Assembly: GCA_017381835.1 (NCBI GenBank)
Contig: JAFOBK010000268.1
Span: forward strand, 1 to 27,775
Reading direction: 5' to 3'
DNA length: 27,775 bases
Source: Oscillospiraceae bacterium
GTDB lineage: Bacteria > Bacillota_A > Clostridia > Oscillospirales > Oscillospiraceae
The notes under the pieces were generated by a model that saw nothing but the letters and a program-made list of their open reading frames with translations, did no database searches and had not been told where the DNA came from. Made by a program: the position numbers and the translations under genes. This document shows positions 1-8,198 of the stretch, piece after piece. Each line of letters begins with the position of its first letter. Within the stretch, counting starts at the first letter, position 1.

Positions 1-3000
1 CTGTATCAGAACTACATTGACCACCGCAATGCCAATGCCGATGTGCTGGGCGTTCAGGTTCCCTTCTATCTGCAGTACAGCGATAATGCAGACGAACTGG
101 GCCCCCTGGGCGAAGTCCTGAGCCTGGCAAATATTTCTCTGGATCATGTTCGTGCAGGTGCGGTTAAGTATGCCGATCTGGAAGGCATGCTGGTTATCTT
201 CCTGTACACCGATATCCTGGGTCTGCAGTTCTACGGCGACGCCATCAAGGCTGCCCGTGACGAAGCTCTGCAGGCTGTTAAGGATTCCGGCGCTCAGACC
301 GAGGCTCAGAAGCTGCTGGTTCTGAACGACTGGCTGGCAGAAGTCAACACCTTCGATATGCCTTATATCATGGGTGAAGACACCATGAAGGCTGAGAATC
401 CTCAGAAGCACCGCTTCTACGATGCTGTGTATGATGTTCTGTATGACATGTACGAGGACAGCATCTATGACATGTTCCTGGCTGAGTTCAAGAATGGCAT
501 CGAAGCTGACATGCGCAACAAGTTCTACATTGAAGTTGTTAAGAGCATGGTCGCTGACGGCTATCTGTCCGCAGCTGCTGCTGACGAGCAGATGATCGCA
601 GGCGCAAGACAGGGCTACCAGCAGGTAGTCCTGGAGCAGATCACTCAGCAGGCTTACGACGAGGCTTATGCTGCATTCGCAACTCATGAGCATGAGCTGG
701 CTGTGACCTGGACTTGGGCAGAGGATCTGTCTGCTGCTACCGTTTCTGCTGAGTGCAAGACCGGTCTGGAGTCCTATGCAGCTGTTGCTGCTGAGATCAG
801 CACCTCCACCACCGCTACCTGTACCGAGGCTGGCAAGACTACTTACATTGCTACCGCTGAGATTGCCGGTATTACTGTTACCGACACCAGGGAAATCGAT
901 ACCGAAAAGCTGGGTCATGACCTGGATGAGAACTTCGTCTGCACCCGTTGCCAGGCTACCATCGAAGGCCATGAGCATAAGTATGACACCAAGATTGCAG
1001 AGACTGCTCCCACCTGTACTGTTGACGGCTCTGAGACCTTCGCATGCGATTGCGGTGCTGAACAGGTAAAGACTGTTGTTGCAACCGGCCATGAAAATGA
1101 AACCGTAATCACCAAGGAAGCTACCTGCACTGAGGAAGGTTCTCTCACCAGCACCTGCAAGAAGTGCGGCGAGGTTAAGACCGACGTGATCGCAGTGAAG
1201 GCTCATGCTTACGATGCAGGCGTGGTGACCACTGCTGCTACCTGTACTGCAGCAGGCGTTAAGACCTTCACCTGCGTAAATTGCCCCGCTACCAAGACCG
1301 AAGATATCCCCATGCTGGATCATACCTATGGTGAAGGCGTAGTGACTACTGAAGCTACCTGCACTGCAGAAGGTGTTAAGACCTTCACCTGCGTAAATTG
1401 CCCCGCTACCAAGACCGAAGCAATCGCTAAGCTGCCTCACGTTGACGAAAACAACGATGCAGTTTGTGATATTGGTGGTCATACTATGGATCCCAACCCC
1501 ATCAGCGCAGATGCTCCCGAGCTGGCTGCTGTCAAGCCCGGCACCGATGCTAATGCTGACCGTTACGCACAGGCTGCTATCAAGGCACAGGAAGCTGCAC
1601 TGGCTGAGCAGGCTGCTGCCGCTGCTGCTGCTGCTGATGCTGAGACTCTGGAGCCCATCATCAACACCATCGTTTACGGTGCTGAAGACGGCGATCCCAA
1701 CAAGGCTGTTGAGACAGACCTGGAGAAGGATGCTGCCGCTTACGCAGCTGACTTTGCAACCAAGAATGAAGCAGCTCTGAATAAGGATGCAAGAGGCTTT
1801 GCTGTTGAAATGCTGACTGAGCAGCTGGGCGCAGAAGCTGCTGCCGGTTACATGGTCGATATCGACGCACAGTGCGAGCAGTTCATTGAAAGCGCTCGTA
1901 CCAACGGCGTTGAGATGGCTCCCGGCGTTTACATGACCATCGATCAGATTGCGGATCAGCAGATGGCATCTAAGGACAAGATCATCAACATGGGTACTGA
2001 GGAAGAGCCCTACATGTGCACTCCCGCAGAGGCTGTTACTTTGGCAACCCAGCAGGCAGCAACTCAGTCTACTGACGGCGTTCTGAACTTCTGGGAAGGC
2101 TCTCACTTCGGTGCACTGGGCGAAGGCAAGTCCGTCTGCCTGGGCTATGCTGATGCTTACTCCTACCTGGTTCAGTGTATGCACCCCGAGTACTACACCA
2201 AGTCCGGCAACTACAAGACCGCTTCCGACTGGAAGACCGATGTTAAGGAACTGTACTACACCAACGGCAAGCTGGATGTCAACAAGGGTTACTACACTGA
2301 CCTGGTTCGTATTACCTTCGATACCGATGTTACCATGTTCGGCCAGGTTCAGGAAGACTTCAACTCCGACCACTTCTGGAACGCAGCTCGCGTTGACGGC
2401 CAGTGGTACTATGTTGACCCCTGCTACACCGACGTTTTCGTGGAAGTCATGATGCGTGACCGGGCAGAGACCGACGGCAATGTCAACCATATGTACTTCA
2501 TGTTCAGTGAAGACAGTGCAAGAAGCCTGTACGACGGTTACTACAGCGAGATGAAGACCGATCTGTACGCAGAGATTGCCAACGACACCCAGTACGAGGA
2601 CTCCTGGGTTTCCAGAATCATCTCCGATACCACCTTCACTGACGGCTACGCTTACTACGTATACTCCTCCTCTGACCTGATCTCCATGCTGGATGAGTTC
2701 AACGACAGCCAGAACAATCAGAACGGCATGACCGAGACTGAGTATGACACCAACTATGAGTTCAAGCTGGTTCGTCATAAGATGGATACCACCGACATCG
2801 GCGACGGTGACAACGACTTTGAAGCTCTGATTGAGTTCAACCATCCCGTTGAAACTGAGGGTGAAGAAGAATCCGAAGAGACCGTAGCCCGCGTTTACAA
2901 CCCCACCACCAAGGCTCTGGAAGACAATGCCTTCCTGACCGCTCTGTATGCTCAGCATTATGCTGACACTCAGGTTTACCCCTCCCTGACCATCACCTGT

Positions 3001-5307
3001 GCCAAGGACGGCAACCTGCTGTACTTCAACCTGAGCAACTACCTGCTGGCTTATGACCTGACCACCGGTGAGATCATCGTGGTTAAGGAGTACACCTCTG
3101 TCAGCGCAAAGCGCGACAAGACCAACGCATTCGGCGCTATGGCATTCTCCGTTGTTGGCGAATCCGGCGGCGATCTGACCGTTCAGAACCATCCCATTGC
3201 CGGCATCATCAAGAAGGCTGACGGCAAGCTGTATGTTTCCATCGGCACCAACTTCTCCTACATCTCCGGCAAGGAAACCAACGATAAGACCCACGAGACT
3301 CCTGATGATCCCGCAGCTGTCGGCGAGTACGGCTACGAGTACGAGGAGAGCAACTACAATCCTAATTACAACTCCTACGGCAATGACCAGTACGACAACT
3401 CTCAGTACGAGCAGTACGGCTACGAGCAGGAGACCAACGACAACGATGAGTTCATGTGGACCGCAAACTTTGTGGAAACCAAGAACATGAGCAGCGTTGC
3501 TGTTAAGCCTTGCTCCACTCATACCTACGAGGCTGTTGAGGTCGCTGCAAACTGCGAGCACAACGCTTACACCGTGAATATGTGTGCAACCTGCGGCGCT
3601 GTTGAGAACGGCACTTACGCAGAGGTTGCTGACACCATTCACAACCACCACTACATCTACTTCGCAGAAACCTACTACACCAAGGACGACCAGAACCAGA
3701 ACAGATGGAACTCTGGCGAGTGCTATGTCTGTACCGAGTGCGGCTTCTCCTGCGAAGAGCCCACCGAGCCCCAGAAGAACGACATGGTGGAAGAGGAAGA
3801 TTATCAGAAGCAGGTTGAGCAGTACGAGAAGGATCTGGCTATCTGGAACAATGCTGTTGAGACTGCCGGCCACGAGTACTCCGTCACCGACGCTGCTTGG
3901 GCACAGGACAACACCACCGTTACCTTCTCCAAGCTGACCTGCGACCACTGCAAGGCACGCAAGGCTAACCTGGACTGCCTGCTGAAGGATAACACCATCG
4001 ACACCACTCTGACCAACTCCCTGACTGTTGAGGCTGCCGTTATCGGTTACTCCGGCGATTGCACTCAGGGCGCTGTGGCTACCTACGCTGCTTCCGGTAA
4101 GCTGGAGCAGGGCGGCACCTTCTATGTCGCTAAGGACGTCAAGCTGGCTGCCGGCAACCATGCTTACGATATCGCAGCAACCTGGAACCAGGTCGCTGAC
4201 GAAGAAGGCAATGCAGTTCTGGACGCTAACGGCAAGGCACAGTACACCGTCGATGCAACTCTGACCTGCGCTATCTGTGGCGATGCTCACGAGTTCGAGG
4301 CAGTTGCTGCTACCCTGGATACCGAGAACAGCGTTGCTCCCACCTGTACCGAGGTTGGTACCGACCTGTACACCGTTACCATCGCTCCCAAGAATGCTTC
4401 CGGCGCAGAGATCGGCTCCGCTACCGCTGTTCTGAACGTTGAAGTTCCCGCTCTGGGCCATGACTTCGGTGAGGATAACATCTGTACCGTTTGTGGCATT
4501 ACCAAGCTGGTTATTACCACTCAGCCCAAGACCACCTACACCAAGATGGGCGACACCATGTCCACCACCGTTGTTGTGGAAGGCGAAGGCGAGCTGAAGT
4601 ACCAGTGGTACATCAAGAACGTTGGCAGCGAAAAGTATGTCAAGTCCTCTATCACCGAACCCACTTACACCTGCGAGATGAAGGCAAAGTCTAAGGACCG
4701 CCGCCTGATTTGTATCGTTACCGATGAGACCGGCAACAAGGTTCAGTCCAAGACCGTTATCATGCGTGAGGCTGCTTCCATCGTTACCGAGCCCAAGACC
4801 ACCTACGGCAAGCAGGGCGCTACCATTAAGGTTAAGATCGAGGCATCCGGTGATGATCTGACCTACCAGTGGTACCTGAAGAACGCTAACGGTGAGAAGT
4901 ACACCAAGTCTACCATCAAGGACGATACCTATGTAGTCGATATGAGCAAGAAGGTCGACGGCCGCCGTATCCGCTGCGTTGTCAAGGATAAGTACGGCAA
5001 CAAGGTCGAGACCAAGACTGTTGTTCTGCGTATGGCAGCTACCATCACCGAGCAGCCCGAGGATGTAACCATCGCAAAGGGCAAGACCGCTAAGGCTACC
5101 GTTAAGGCAGTTGGTACCGATCTGACCTATCAGTGGTACATCAAGAACAAGGGCAGCGACAAGTTCGTCAAGTCCTCCATTACTGATGCAACCTACACTG
5201 TTAAGATGGCTAAGAAGGTTGACGGCCGTGAGGCTTATTGCGTAGTCAAGGATAAGTACGGCAAGACTGCTAAGTCCGATATCATTACCTTCACCATGAA
5301 GAAGTAA
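1..5307 (+). CDS. Large transglutaminase-like surface protein with CxxC modules and three C-terminal Ig-like repeats (5' partial)
   Basis: The frame is open from base 1, so the N-terminus and any signal peptide lie upstream; 1768 codons are in the window (numbering from codon 1). A papain/transglutaminase-type triad is visible: Cys713 in GKSVCLGYA (2137), His791 in DHFWNAARVDG (2371) and Asp806 in WYYVDP (2416), with the usual 15-residue His-Asp spacing. A helix typical of the region before such a core (QKLLVLNDWLAEVNTFDM, about 303-360) lies nearly 600 residues earlier. Between them are CxxC modules (about 808-1500) and an Ala/Glu-rich helical stretch. More CxxC modules follow at 3505-4500, a Tyr/Asn/Glu-rich linker at about 3320-3460, and three Ig-like repeats at the C-terminus. 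No LPXTG motif or C-terminal membrane helix is seen, so anchoring is unknown. Family knowledge: secreted proteins of this make-up are common in gut Clostridia; substrate unknown. Confidence 0.85.
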   Translation: MYQNYIDHRNANADVLGVQVPFYLQYSDNADELGPLGEVLSLANISLDHVRAGAVKYADLEGMLVIFLYTDILGLQFYGDAIKAARDEALQAVKDSGAQTEAQKLLVLNDWLAEVNTFDMPYIMGEDTMKAENPQKHRFYDAVYDVLYDMYEDSIYDMFLAEFKNGIEADMRNKFYIEVVKSMVADGYLSAAAADEQMIAGARQGYQQVVLEQITQQAYDEAYAAFATHEHELAVTWTWAEDLSAATVSAECKTGLESYAAVAAEISTSTTATCTEAGKTTYIATAEIAGITVTDTREIDTEKLGHDLDENFVCTRCQATIEGHEHKYDTKIAETAPTCTVDGSETFACDCGAEQVKTVVATGHENETVITKEATCTEEGSLTSTCKKCGEVKTDVIAVKAHAYDAGVVTTAATCTAAGVKTFTCVNCPATKTEDIPMLDHTYGEGVVTTEATCTAEGVKTFTCVNCPATKTEAIAKLPHVDENNDAVCDIGGHTMDPNPISADAPELAAVKPGTDANADRYAQAAIKAQEAALAEQAAAAAAAADAETLEPIINTIVYGAEDGDPNKAVETDLEKDAAAYAADFATKNEAALNKDARGFAVEMLTEQLGAEAAAGYMVDIDAQCEQFIESARTNGVEMAPGVYMTIDQIADQQMASKDKIINMGTEEEPYMCTPAEAVTLATQQAATQSTDGVLNFWEGSHFGALGEGKSVCLGYADAYSYLVQCMHPEYYTKSGNYKTASDWKTDVKELYYTNGKLDVNKGYYTDLVRITFDTDVTMFGQVQEDFNSDHFWNAARVDGQWYYVDPCYTDVFVEVMMRDRAETDGNVNHMYFMFSEDSARSLYDGYYSEMKTDLYAEIANDTQYEDSWVSRIISDTTFTDGYAYYVYSSSDLISMLDEFNDSQNNQNGMTETEYDTNYEFKLVRHKMDTTDIGDGDNDFEALIEFNHPVETEGEEESEETVARVYNPTTKALEDNAFLTALYAQHYADTQVYPSLTITCAKDGNLLYFNLSNYLLAYDLTTGEIIVVKEYTSVSAKRDKTNAFGAMAFSVVGESGGDLTVQNHPIAGIIKKADGKLYVSIGTNFSYISGKETNDKTHETPDDPAAVGEYGYEYEESNYNPNYNSYGNDQYDNSQYEQYGYEQETNDNDEFMWTANFVETKNMSSVAVKPCSTHTYEAVEVAANCEHNAYTVNMCATCGAVENGTYAEVADTIHNHHYIYFAETYYTKDDQNQNRWNSGECYVCTECGFSCEEPTEPQKNDMVEEEDYQKQVEQYEKDLAIWNNAVETAGHEYSVTDAAWAQDNTTVTFSKLTCDHCKARKANLDCLLKDNTIDTTLTNSLTVEAAVIGYSGDCTQGAVATYAASGKLEQGGTFYVAKDVKLAAGNHAYDIAATWNQVADEEGNAVLDANGKAQYTVDATLTCAICGDAHEFEAVAATLDTENSVAPTCTEVGTDLYTVTIAPKNASGAEIGSATAVLNVEVPALGHDFGEDNICTVCGITKLVITTQPKTTYTKMGDTMSTTVVVEGEGELKYQWYIKNVGSEKYVKSSITEPTYTCEMKAKSKDRRLICIVTDETGNKVQSKTVIMREAASIVTEPKTTYGKQGATIKVKIEASGDDLTYQWYLKNANGEKYTKSTIKDDTYVVDMSKKVDGRRIRCVVKDKYGNKVETKTVVLRMAATITEQPEDVTIAKGKTAKATVKAVGTDLTYQWYIKNKGSDKFVKSSITDATYTVKMAKKVDGREAYCVVKDKYGKTAKSDIITFTMKK
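1201..1434 (+). repeat. Tandem 117-bp (39-residue) CxxC module repeat
   Basis: Two adjacent 117-bp units (1201-1317 and 1318-1434) encode nearly the same 39 residues, each with the cores ATCTA-GVKTFTC and CVNCPATKTE. A 46-base block is identical in both (1258-1303 and 1375-1420), so the duplication is recent or kept uniform by conversion. Related, more divergent modules flank them (about 808-1200) and recur at about 3505-3740 and 4260-4500. Each module pairs an isolated Cys with a CxxC, suggesting metal binding or disulfides (inference). Confidence 0.8.
4510..5304 (+). repeat. Three tandem Ig-like repeats at the C-terminus of the surface protein
   Basis: Units of about 88 residues start near 4510, 4777 and 5041. 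Each has an ITxQP/IVTEP-like start, a central YQWYIKN or YQWYLKN strand, a KSSI/KSTI turn, and a closing CIV/CVV strand followed by KYGNKV or similar. The last unit ends at the stop codon. Such QWY repeats are common stalk or adhesion domains in Clostridia surface proteins; here they are probably a spacer or cell-wall contact region. Confidence 0.8.
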
Positions 5308-5346
5308 TTGTAAAAGACTTGCGACTAGCATGACTTAACACAACAA

Positions 5347-5378
5347 GAAAGAGACAGTCGAAAGACTGTCTCTTTTTT
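5347..5378 (+). terminator. Intrinsic terminator of the surface-protein gene
   Basis: A 10-bp stem AGAGACAGTC / GACTGTCTCT closed by a GAAA tetraloop is followed directly by a run of T. It lies 40 bases after the stop codon at 5307 and separates this gene from the kinase unit. Confidence 0.92.
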
Positions 5379-5397
5379 GTTGTCTATGCATGATAAA

Positions 5398-5420
5398 TGC
5401 GAAATAGCACTCCTTTCGCA
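5398..5420. promoter_or_regulatory. Inverted repeat upstream of the kinase promoter
   Basis: TGCGAAA and TTTCGCA (5398-5404 and 5414-5420) form a perfect 7-bp inverted repeat with a 9-base spacer, 30 bases upstream of the -35 box. No T-run follows, so it is not a terminator. It could be an operator for a helix-turn-helix regulator; no regulator gene sits next to it. Confidence 0.3.
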
Positions 5421-5450
5421 GGGGATACTGCACAAGGGTTGAAAAAGATG

Positions 5451-5479
5451 TTGAAAAAACGGGAAGAGTATGATACAAT
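5451..5479 (+). promoter_or_regulatory. Extended -10 sigma-A-type promoter for the kinase/nucleotidyltransferase unit
   Basis: TTGAAA (5451-5456), a 17-base spacer and TACAAT (5474-5479) with TG one base before the -10 box. It is the best promoter match in the 315-base gap 5308-5622 and predicts transcription starting near 5486, giving a leader of about 135 bases. Confidence 0.7.
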
Positions 5480-5485
5480 ACCAAA

Positions 5486-5622
5486 ATGTATAAGTGATAC
5501 TATGCGTTTATAGCAAGATAACTTACCCGATTGTACATTCGTGTGCAAATTTTTATAGAATTCTCTTGTGATGCTCCGGCTTGCTGTTATGGCATGTGTA
5601 CCGGAGGAAAGGAGGCAGAGAC
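5486..5622 (+). promoter_or_regulatory. 5' leader of the kinase gene with two possible stem structures
   Basis: TTGTACA and TGTGCAA (5531-5548) can fold around a TTCG tetraloop with one G-U pair. CTCCGG (5574-5579) can pair with CCGGAG (5601-5606), which ends two bases before the Shine-Dalgarno AAAGGAGG (5608-5615). Folding there could influence ribosome access, but no known riboswitch class is recognisable and both stems are short. Confidence 0.3.
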
Positions 5623-7335
5623 GTGAGTGAACAAAATCTGAAAAATGATAAAAACAGCGGTCACATTGGTGACGCTTTGGAGCGTAAATCCATCCGTTGG
5701 TTGCTGGTAACATACGATAGCATTGTATTCTTTCTGTGCTGGCTGGTCTTTTTTGTACTGCATCCTTCCATGAAGCAGATGCCGCCTGCATCTACCAGTG
5801 TGGGATACCTGCTGGTGGGCTATGTATCCTTCTTTGGTATGCGCTTTTTGCTGAAGTGCTATAAGCAGATCTGGCGTTACGGTGCCATCCGTACTTTCTC
5901 CAAAGAACTGCTGGCTGAGGTGCTGGGTGCATCTTTGCTGATTGTCTTCAGCGTGGTGACCATTAAGGTATATGAGGTTATCAGAATTCCCTTTGTGACT
6001 GCAGTTTCTTTTGCAGCAGTCTACATTGTGCTGAGCATGGTCATCCGTGTTCTTTACTGCCAGCTTTACCGTGTGGCAGAGCAGAATGGCGCTGGCAGCA
6101 AAGTGATCAAGAAGCTGATGAAGGTATTTGCCTTTGTTGATTTCGAGTCTAAAGAAGCAGGTGCTACCCTGCGCTTGGTGCTGGAGCCGGAGGTTCCTGC
6201 CCGCTCTCCTATCAACGAACTGCAGAATATTGTAGAACAATTCGCAATTCGTGGTGAAGCCACCGCTATTACCCAGATCAATAAGGGTTATATCAACCGG
6301 ACTTACCGGGTAGAGACTCTTTCTGATACAGGCCATGTCCATAAGTATACCCTGCAGCGGATCAACACCAATGTGTTTCCTGATGTGGATGCACTGATGG
6401 ACAATTTCAAGCTGACAACAGATCATCTGTACGGCAGATTCCTGCTGCCCGGCCATGGCAAAAAGGGCTCTGTGCAGACAGTTCGTCCTACCAAGGACGG
6501 CCGTGCATTTTTGCGGGATGACTCCGGCTGCTGGCGTATGCTGACCCACTTCGATGACGTTTACTCCCTGGATATTCCGGACCGTCCTGAGACCTTCTAC
6601 CATGCCGGTAATGCTTTCGGCAGATTCTTGAAGGAAATGTCTGACGTGGATATTGAAGATGTGAAGGAAGTCATTCCCAATTTCCACAATACCAAGAGCC
6701 GTTATCTGGATCTGGAGAAGTCTATTGCACAGGACCCCAAGGGCCGTGTGAAGGATGTTCTGCCGGAAATTGAGTTTGTCCGCGCCCGTGCAGATAAGTA
6801 CGGTATGATCAGCGATGCGCTGGAAAGCGGTAAGATTCCTACCCGTATCTGCCATAACGACTGTAATCTGAACAATATTCTGTTCGATAACGAGACTCAC
6901 CTGCCGGTGGCAATCATTGACCTGGATACCGTTATGCCCTCTTCTCCGCTGTATGACTATGGCGACAGTATGCGTATCGGTACCAATACGGCTACCGACG
7001 ATGAAAAGGACCTGAGCAAGGTATCCTGCGATCTGAATCTGTACGAGCAGTATGCCCGTGGTTATCTGGAAGCCTGCGGCGATGTGCTGACCAAGGAAGA
7101 GCTGGAACTGCTTCCCTATGCTTCTTTGATCATTACTTCCGAAGACGGCATCCGTTTCCTGATGGACCACATTGACGGTGATACGTACTACAATATTTAC
7201 TATCCCGGACAGAACCTGGACCGTTCCCGTACTCAGCTGAAGCTGGTGGAGGATATGGAAAAGAAACTGCCTGAAATTAAGAATATCCTGAGAAAGATCT
7301 ATGCAGAGCTGGGACTCAAGGCACAGATCAATTGA
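5623..7335 (+). CDS. Membrane-anchored N-acetylhexosamine-1-kinase-like sugar kinase (fusion)
   Basis: The GTG at 5623 is chosen because AAAGGAGG ends 7 bases before it; the frame is open back to 5581 but with no better start. The 570-residue protein has two parts. Residues about 27-145 hold four predicted membrane helices and the YKQIWRYGAIR segment, resembling the N-terminal membrane domain of WbpM/CapD/PglF-type nucleotide-sugar epimerases/dehydratases. Residues about 185-570 are an APH-fold kinase: TYRVET, QRINTNVF, catalytic HNDCNLNN (His411, Asp413) and IDLDTVMP (Asp433), the pattern of NahK/LnpB sugar 1-kinases rather than of antibiotic kinases. Expected reaction: ATP-dependent phosphorylation of a free N-acetylhexosamine or related sugar at C1, on the inner face of the membrane. 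The nucleotidyltransferase gene follows at once. The substrate is inferred. Confidence 0.75.
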   Translation: MSEQNLKNDKNSGHIGDALERKSIRWLLVTYDSIVFFLCWLVFFVLHPSMKQMPPASTSVGYLLVGYVSFFGMRFLLKCYKQIWRYGAIRTFSKELLAEVLGASLLIVFSVVTIKVYEVIRIPFVTAVSFAAVYIVLSMVIRVLYCQLYRVAEQNGAGSKVIKKLMKVFAFVDFESKEAGATLRLVLEPEVPARSPINELQNIVEQFAIRGEATAITQINKGYINRTYRVETLSDTGHVHKYTLQRINTNVFPDVDALMDNFKLTTDHLYGRFLLPGHGKKGSVQTVRPTKDGRAFLRDDSGCWRMLTHFDDVYSLDIPDRPETFYHAGNAFGRFLKEMSDVDIEDVKEVIPNFHNTKSRYLDLEKSIAQDPKGRVKDVLPEIEFVRARADKYGMISDALESGKIPTRICHNDCNLNNILFDNETHLPVAIIDLDTVMPSSPLYDYGDSMRIGTNTATDDEKDLSKVSCDLNLYEQYARGYLEACGDVLTKEELELLPYASLIITSEDGIRFLMDHIDGDTYYNIYYPGQNLDRSRTQLKLVEDMEKKLPEIKNILRKIYAELGLKAQIN

Positions 7336-7363
7336 GTGGATGAAAGAATTCGAGGTGTTACAA

Positions 7364-8116
7364 TTGAAAGCTATCAGAGCTATTGTGCCGGCTGCGGGTA
7401 AAGGCAGACGGCTGCAGAAACTGAGCGGTGATATGCCCAAGGCCATGTTCCCCGTGGGAAATCGTCCTATGCTGGAGATCGTTCTGGAAAACCTGGATTT
7501 TATTGATACAAAGGACATTTTCATCGTCGTGGGCCATGCTAAGGAGATGATCCTGGAACGTTTTGGTGACCGTTACAGCTACGCGGAACAGACCGAGCAG
7601 CTGGGTACCGGCCATGCGGTCATGATGTGTGCGGAGGATTTTAAGGACTTTGAAGGCACTGTTCTGATCACATTCGGTGATATGCCTTTGTTCCGTCGGG
7701 AGGAGTTCTACAAGATGTGCCGTCAGCATCAGGAAAACGGCGCAGCCTGTACCCTGATGACTGCGGAAAATTCTGAACTGAAGATGTGGGCCCGCGTTGT
7801 GCGGGATGCAGAGGGTAAGTTCAGCGCTATTGTGGAAGGCAAAGACTGCACTCCCCAGCAGGCACAGATCAAGGAACTGTTTGCAGGCGTGTTGGCATTT
7901 GACAGCAAAGCGCTGTTTGAACTGCTGCCCCAGCTGGGCTGCAGCAATGTGCAGCATGAGTACTATGTAACGGAAGTTCCTGAGATGATGGTCAGCCGTG
8001 GCATGAAGGTGGAGACCTATTTCACTGCGGATGGCGATGATCTGCGGGGTATCAATACCCCTGAGGATCTGGAAATCTGTGAGAAGATCCTGCTGCAGCG
8101 GAGCGCAAATATTTAA
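7364..8116 (+). CDS. GlmU-like sugar-1-phosphate nucleotidyltransferase (stand-alone catalytic domain)
   Basis: The TTG at 7364 is preferred: GAGGTG (7352-7357), a perfect anti-SD match, lies 6 bases before it, and the protein then starts right at the nucleotide-binding strand (KAIRAIVPAAGKGRRL). An in-frame ATG at 7340 has only a weak ribosome site. The 250-residue protein has the G-x-G-x-R loop followed by MPKAMFPVGNRPML, then EQTEQLGTGHAV and the metal-binding region TFGDMPL, which resemble the uridylyltransferase half of GlmU. It has no left-handed beta-helix acetyltransferase half. Expected reaction: sugar-1-phosphate plus NTP (probably UTP) to NDP-sugar plus pyrophosphate. It starts 28 bases after the kinase stop and likely uses the kinase product. 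Confidence 0.8.
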   Translation: MKAIRAIVPAAGKGRRLQKLSGDMPKAMFPVGNRPMLEIVLENLDFIDTKDIFIVVGHAKEMILERFGDRYSYAEQTEQLGTGHAVMMCAEDFKDFEGTVLITFGDMPLFRREEFYKMCRQHQENGAACTLMTAENSELKMWARVVRDAEGKFSAIVEGKDCTPQQAQIKELFAGVLAFDSKALFELLPQLGCSNVQHEYYVTEVPEMMVSRGMKVETYFTADGDDLRGINTPEDLEICEKILLQRSANI

Positions 8117-8121
8117 AAGAA

Positions 8122-8153
8122 AATCCCCGACTCTTTTGAGTCGGGGACTTTTG
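8122..8153 (+). terminator. Intrinsic terminator after the nucleotidyltransferase
   Basis: CCCCGACTC / GAGTCGGGG (8125-8133 and 8138-8146) form a 9-bp perfect stem around a TTTT loop, followed by ACTTTTGTT. It lies just after the stop codon at 8116. Confidence 0.85.
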
Positions 8154-8177
8154 TTATGGAATATTTTATGATATACT
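8151..8177 (+). promoter_or_regulatory. Extended -10 promoter for the HD / BMP / phosphoesterase unit
   Basis: TATACT (8172-8177) is preceded by TG one base upstream (8169-8170), an extended -10 element. A weak -35-like TTGTTA (8151-8156) sits at the short distance of 15 bases and overlaps the T-run of the previous terminator. The -10 is 21 bases before the ATG at 8199, so the leader is very short. Confidence 0.5.
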
Positions 8178-8198
8178 AATAAAAAGGAGGGGGATTCT

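Noticed and set aside
5581..5622. Upstream TTG start adding 14 residues to the kinase
   Set aside because: The added part would be coded by the ribosome-binding region itself (AAAGGAGG); GTG at 5623 has ideal spacing.
5623..7335. Antibiotic-resistance (aminoglycoside phosphotransferase) or 'mucin desulfatase' reading of the kinase
   Set aside because: The fold is shared, but IDLDTVMP, QRINTNVF and the overall pattern match sugar 1-kinases; the desulfatase label is an old misannotation of that family.
5587..7524. Long minus-strand open frame (645 codons) opposite the kinase gene
   Set aside because: The plus strand has clear kinase motifs and a perfect ribosome site; the reverse frame has no recognisable domain and arises from codon bias.
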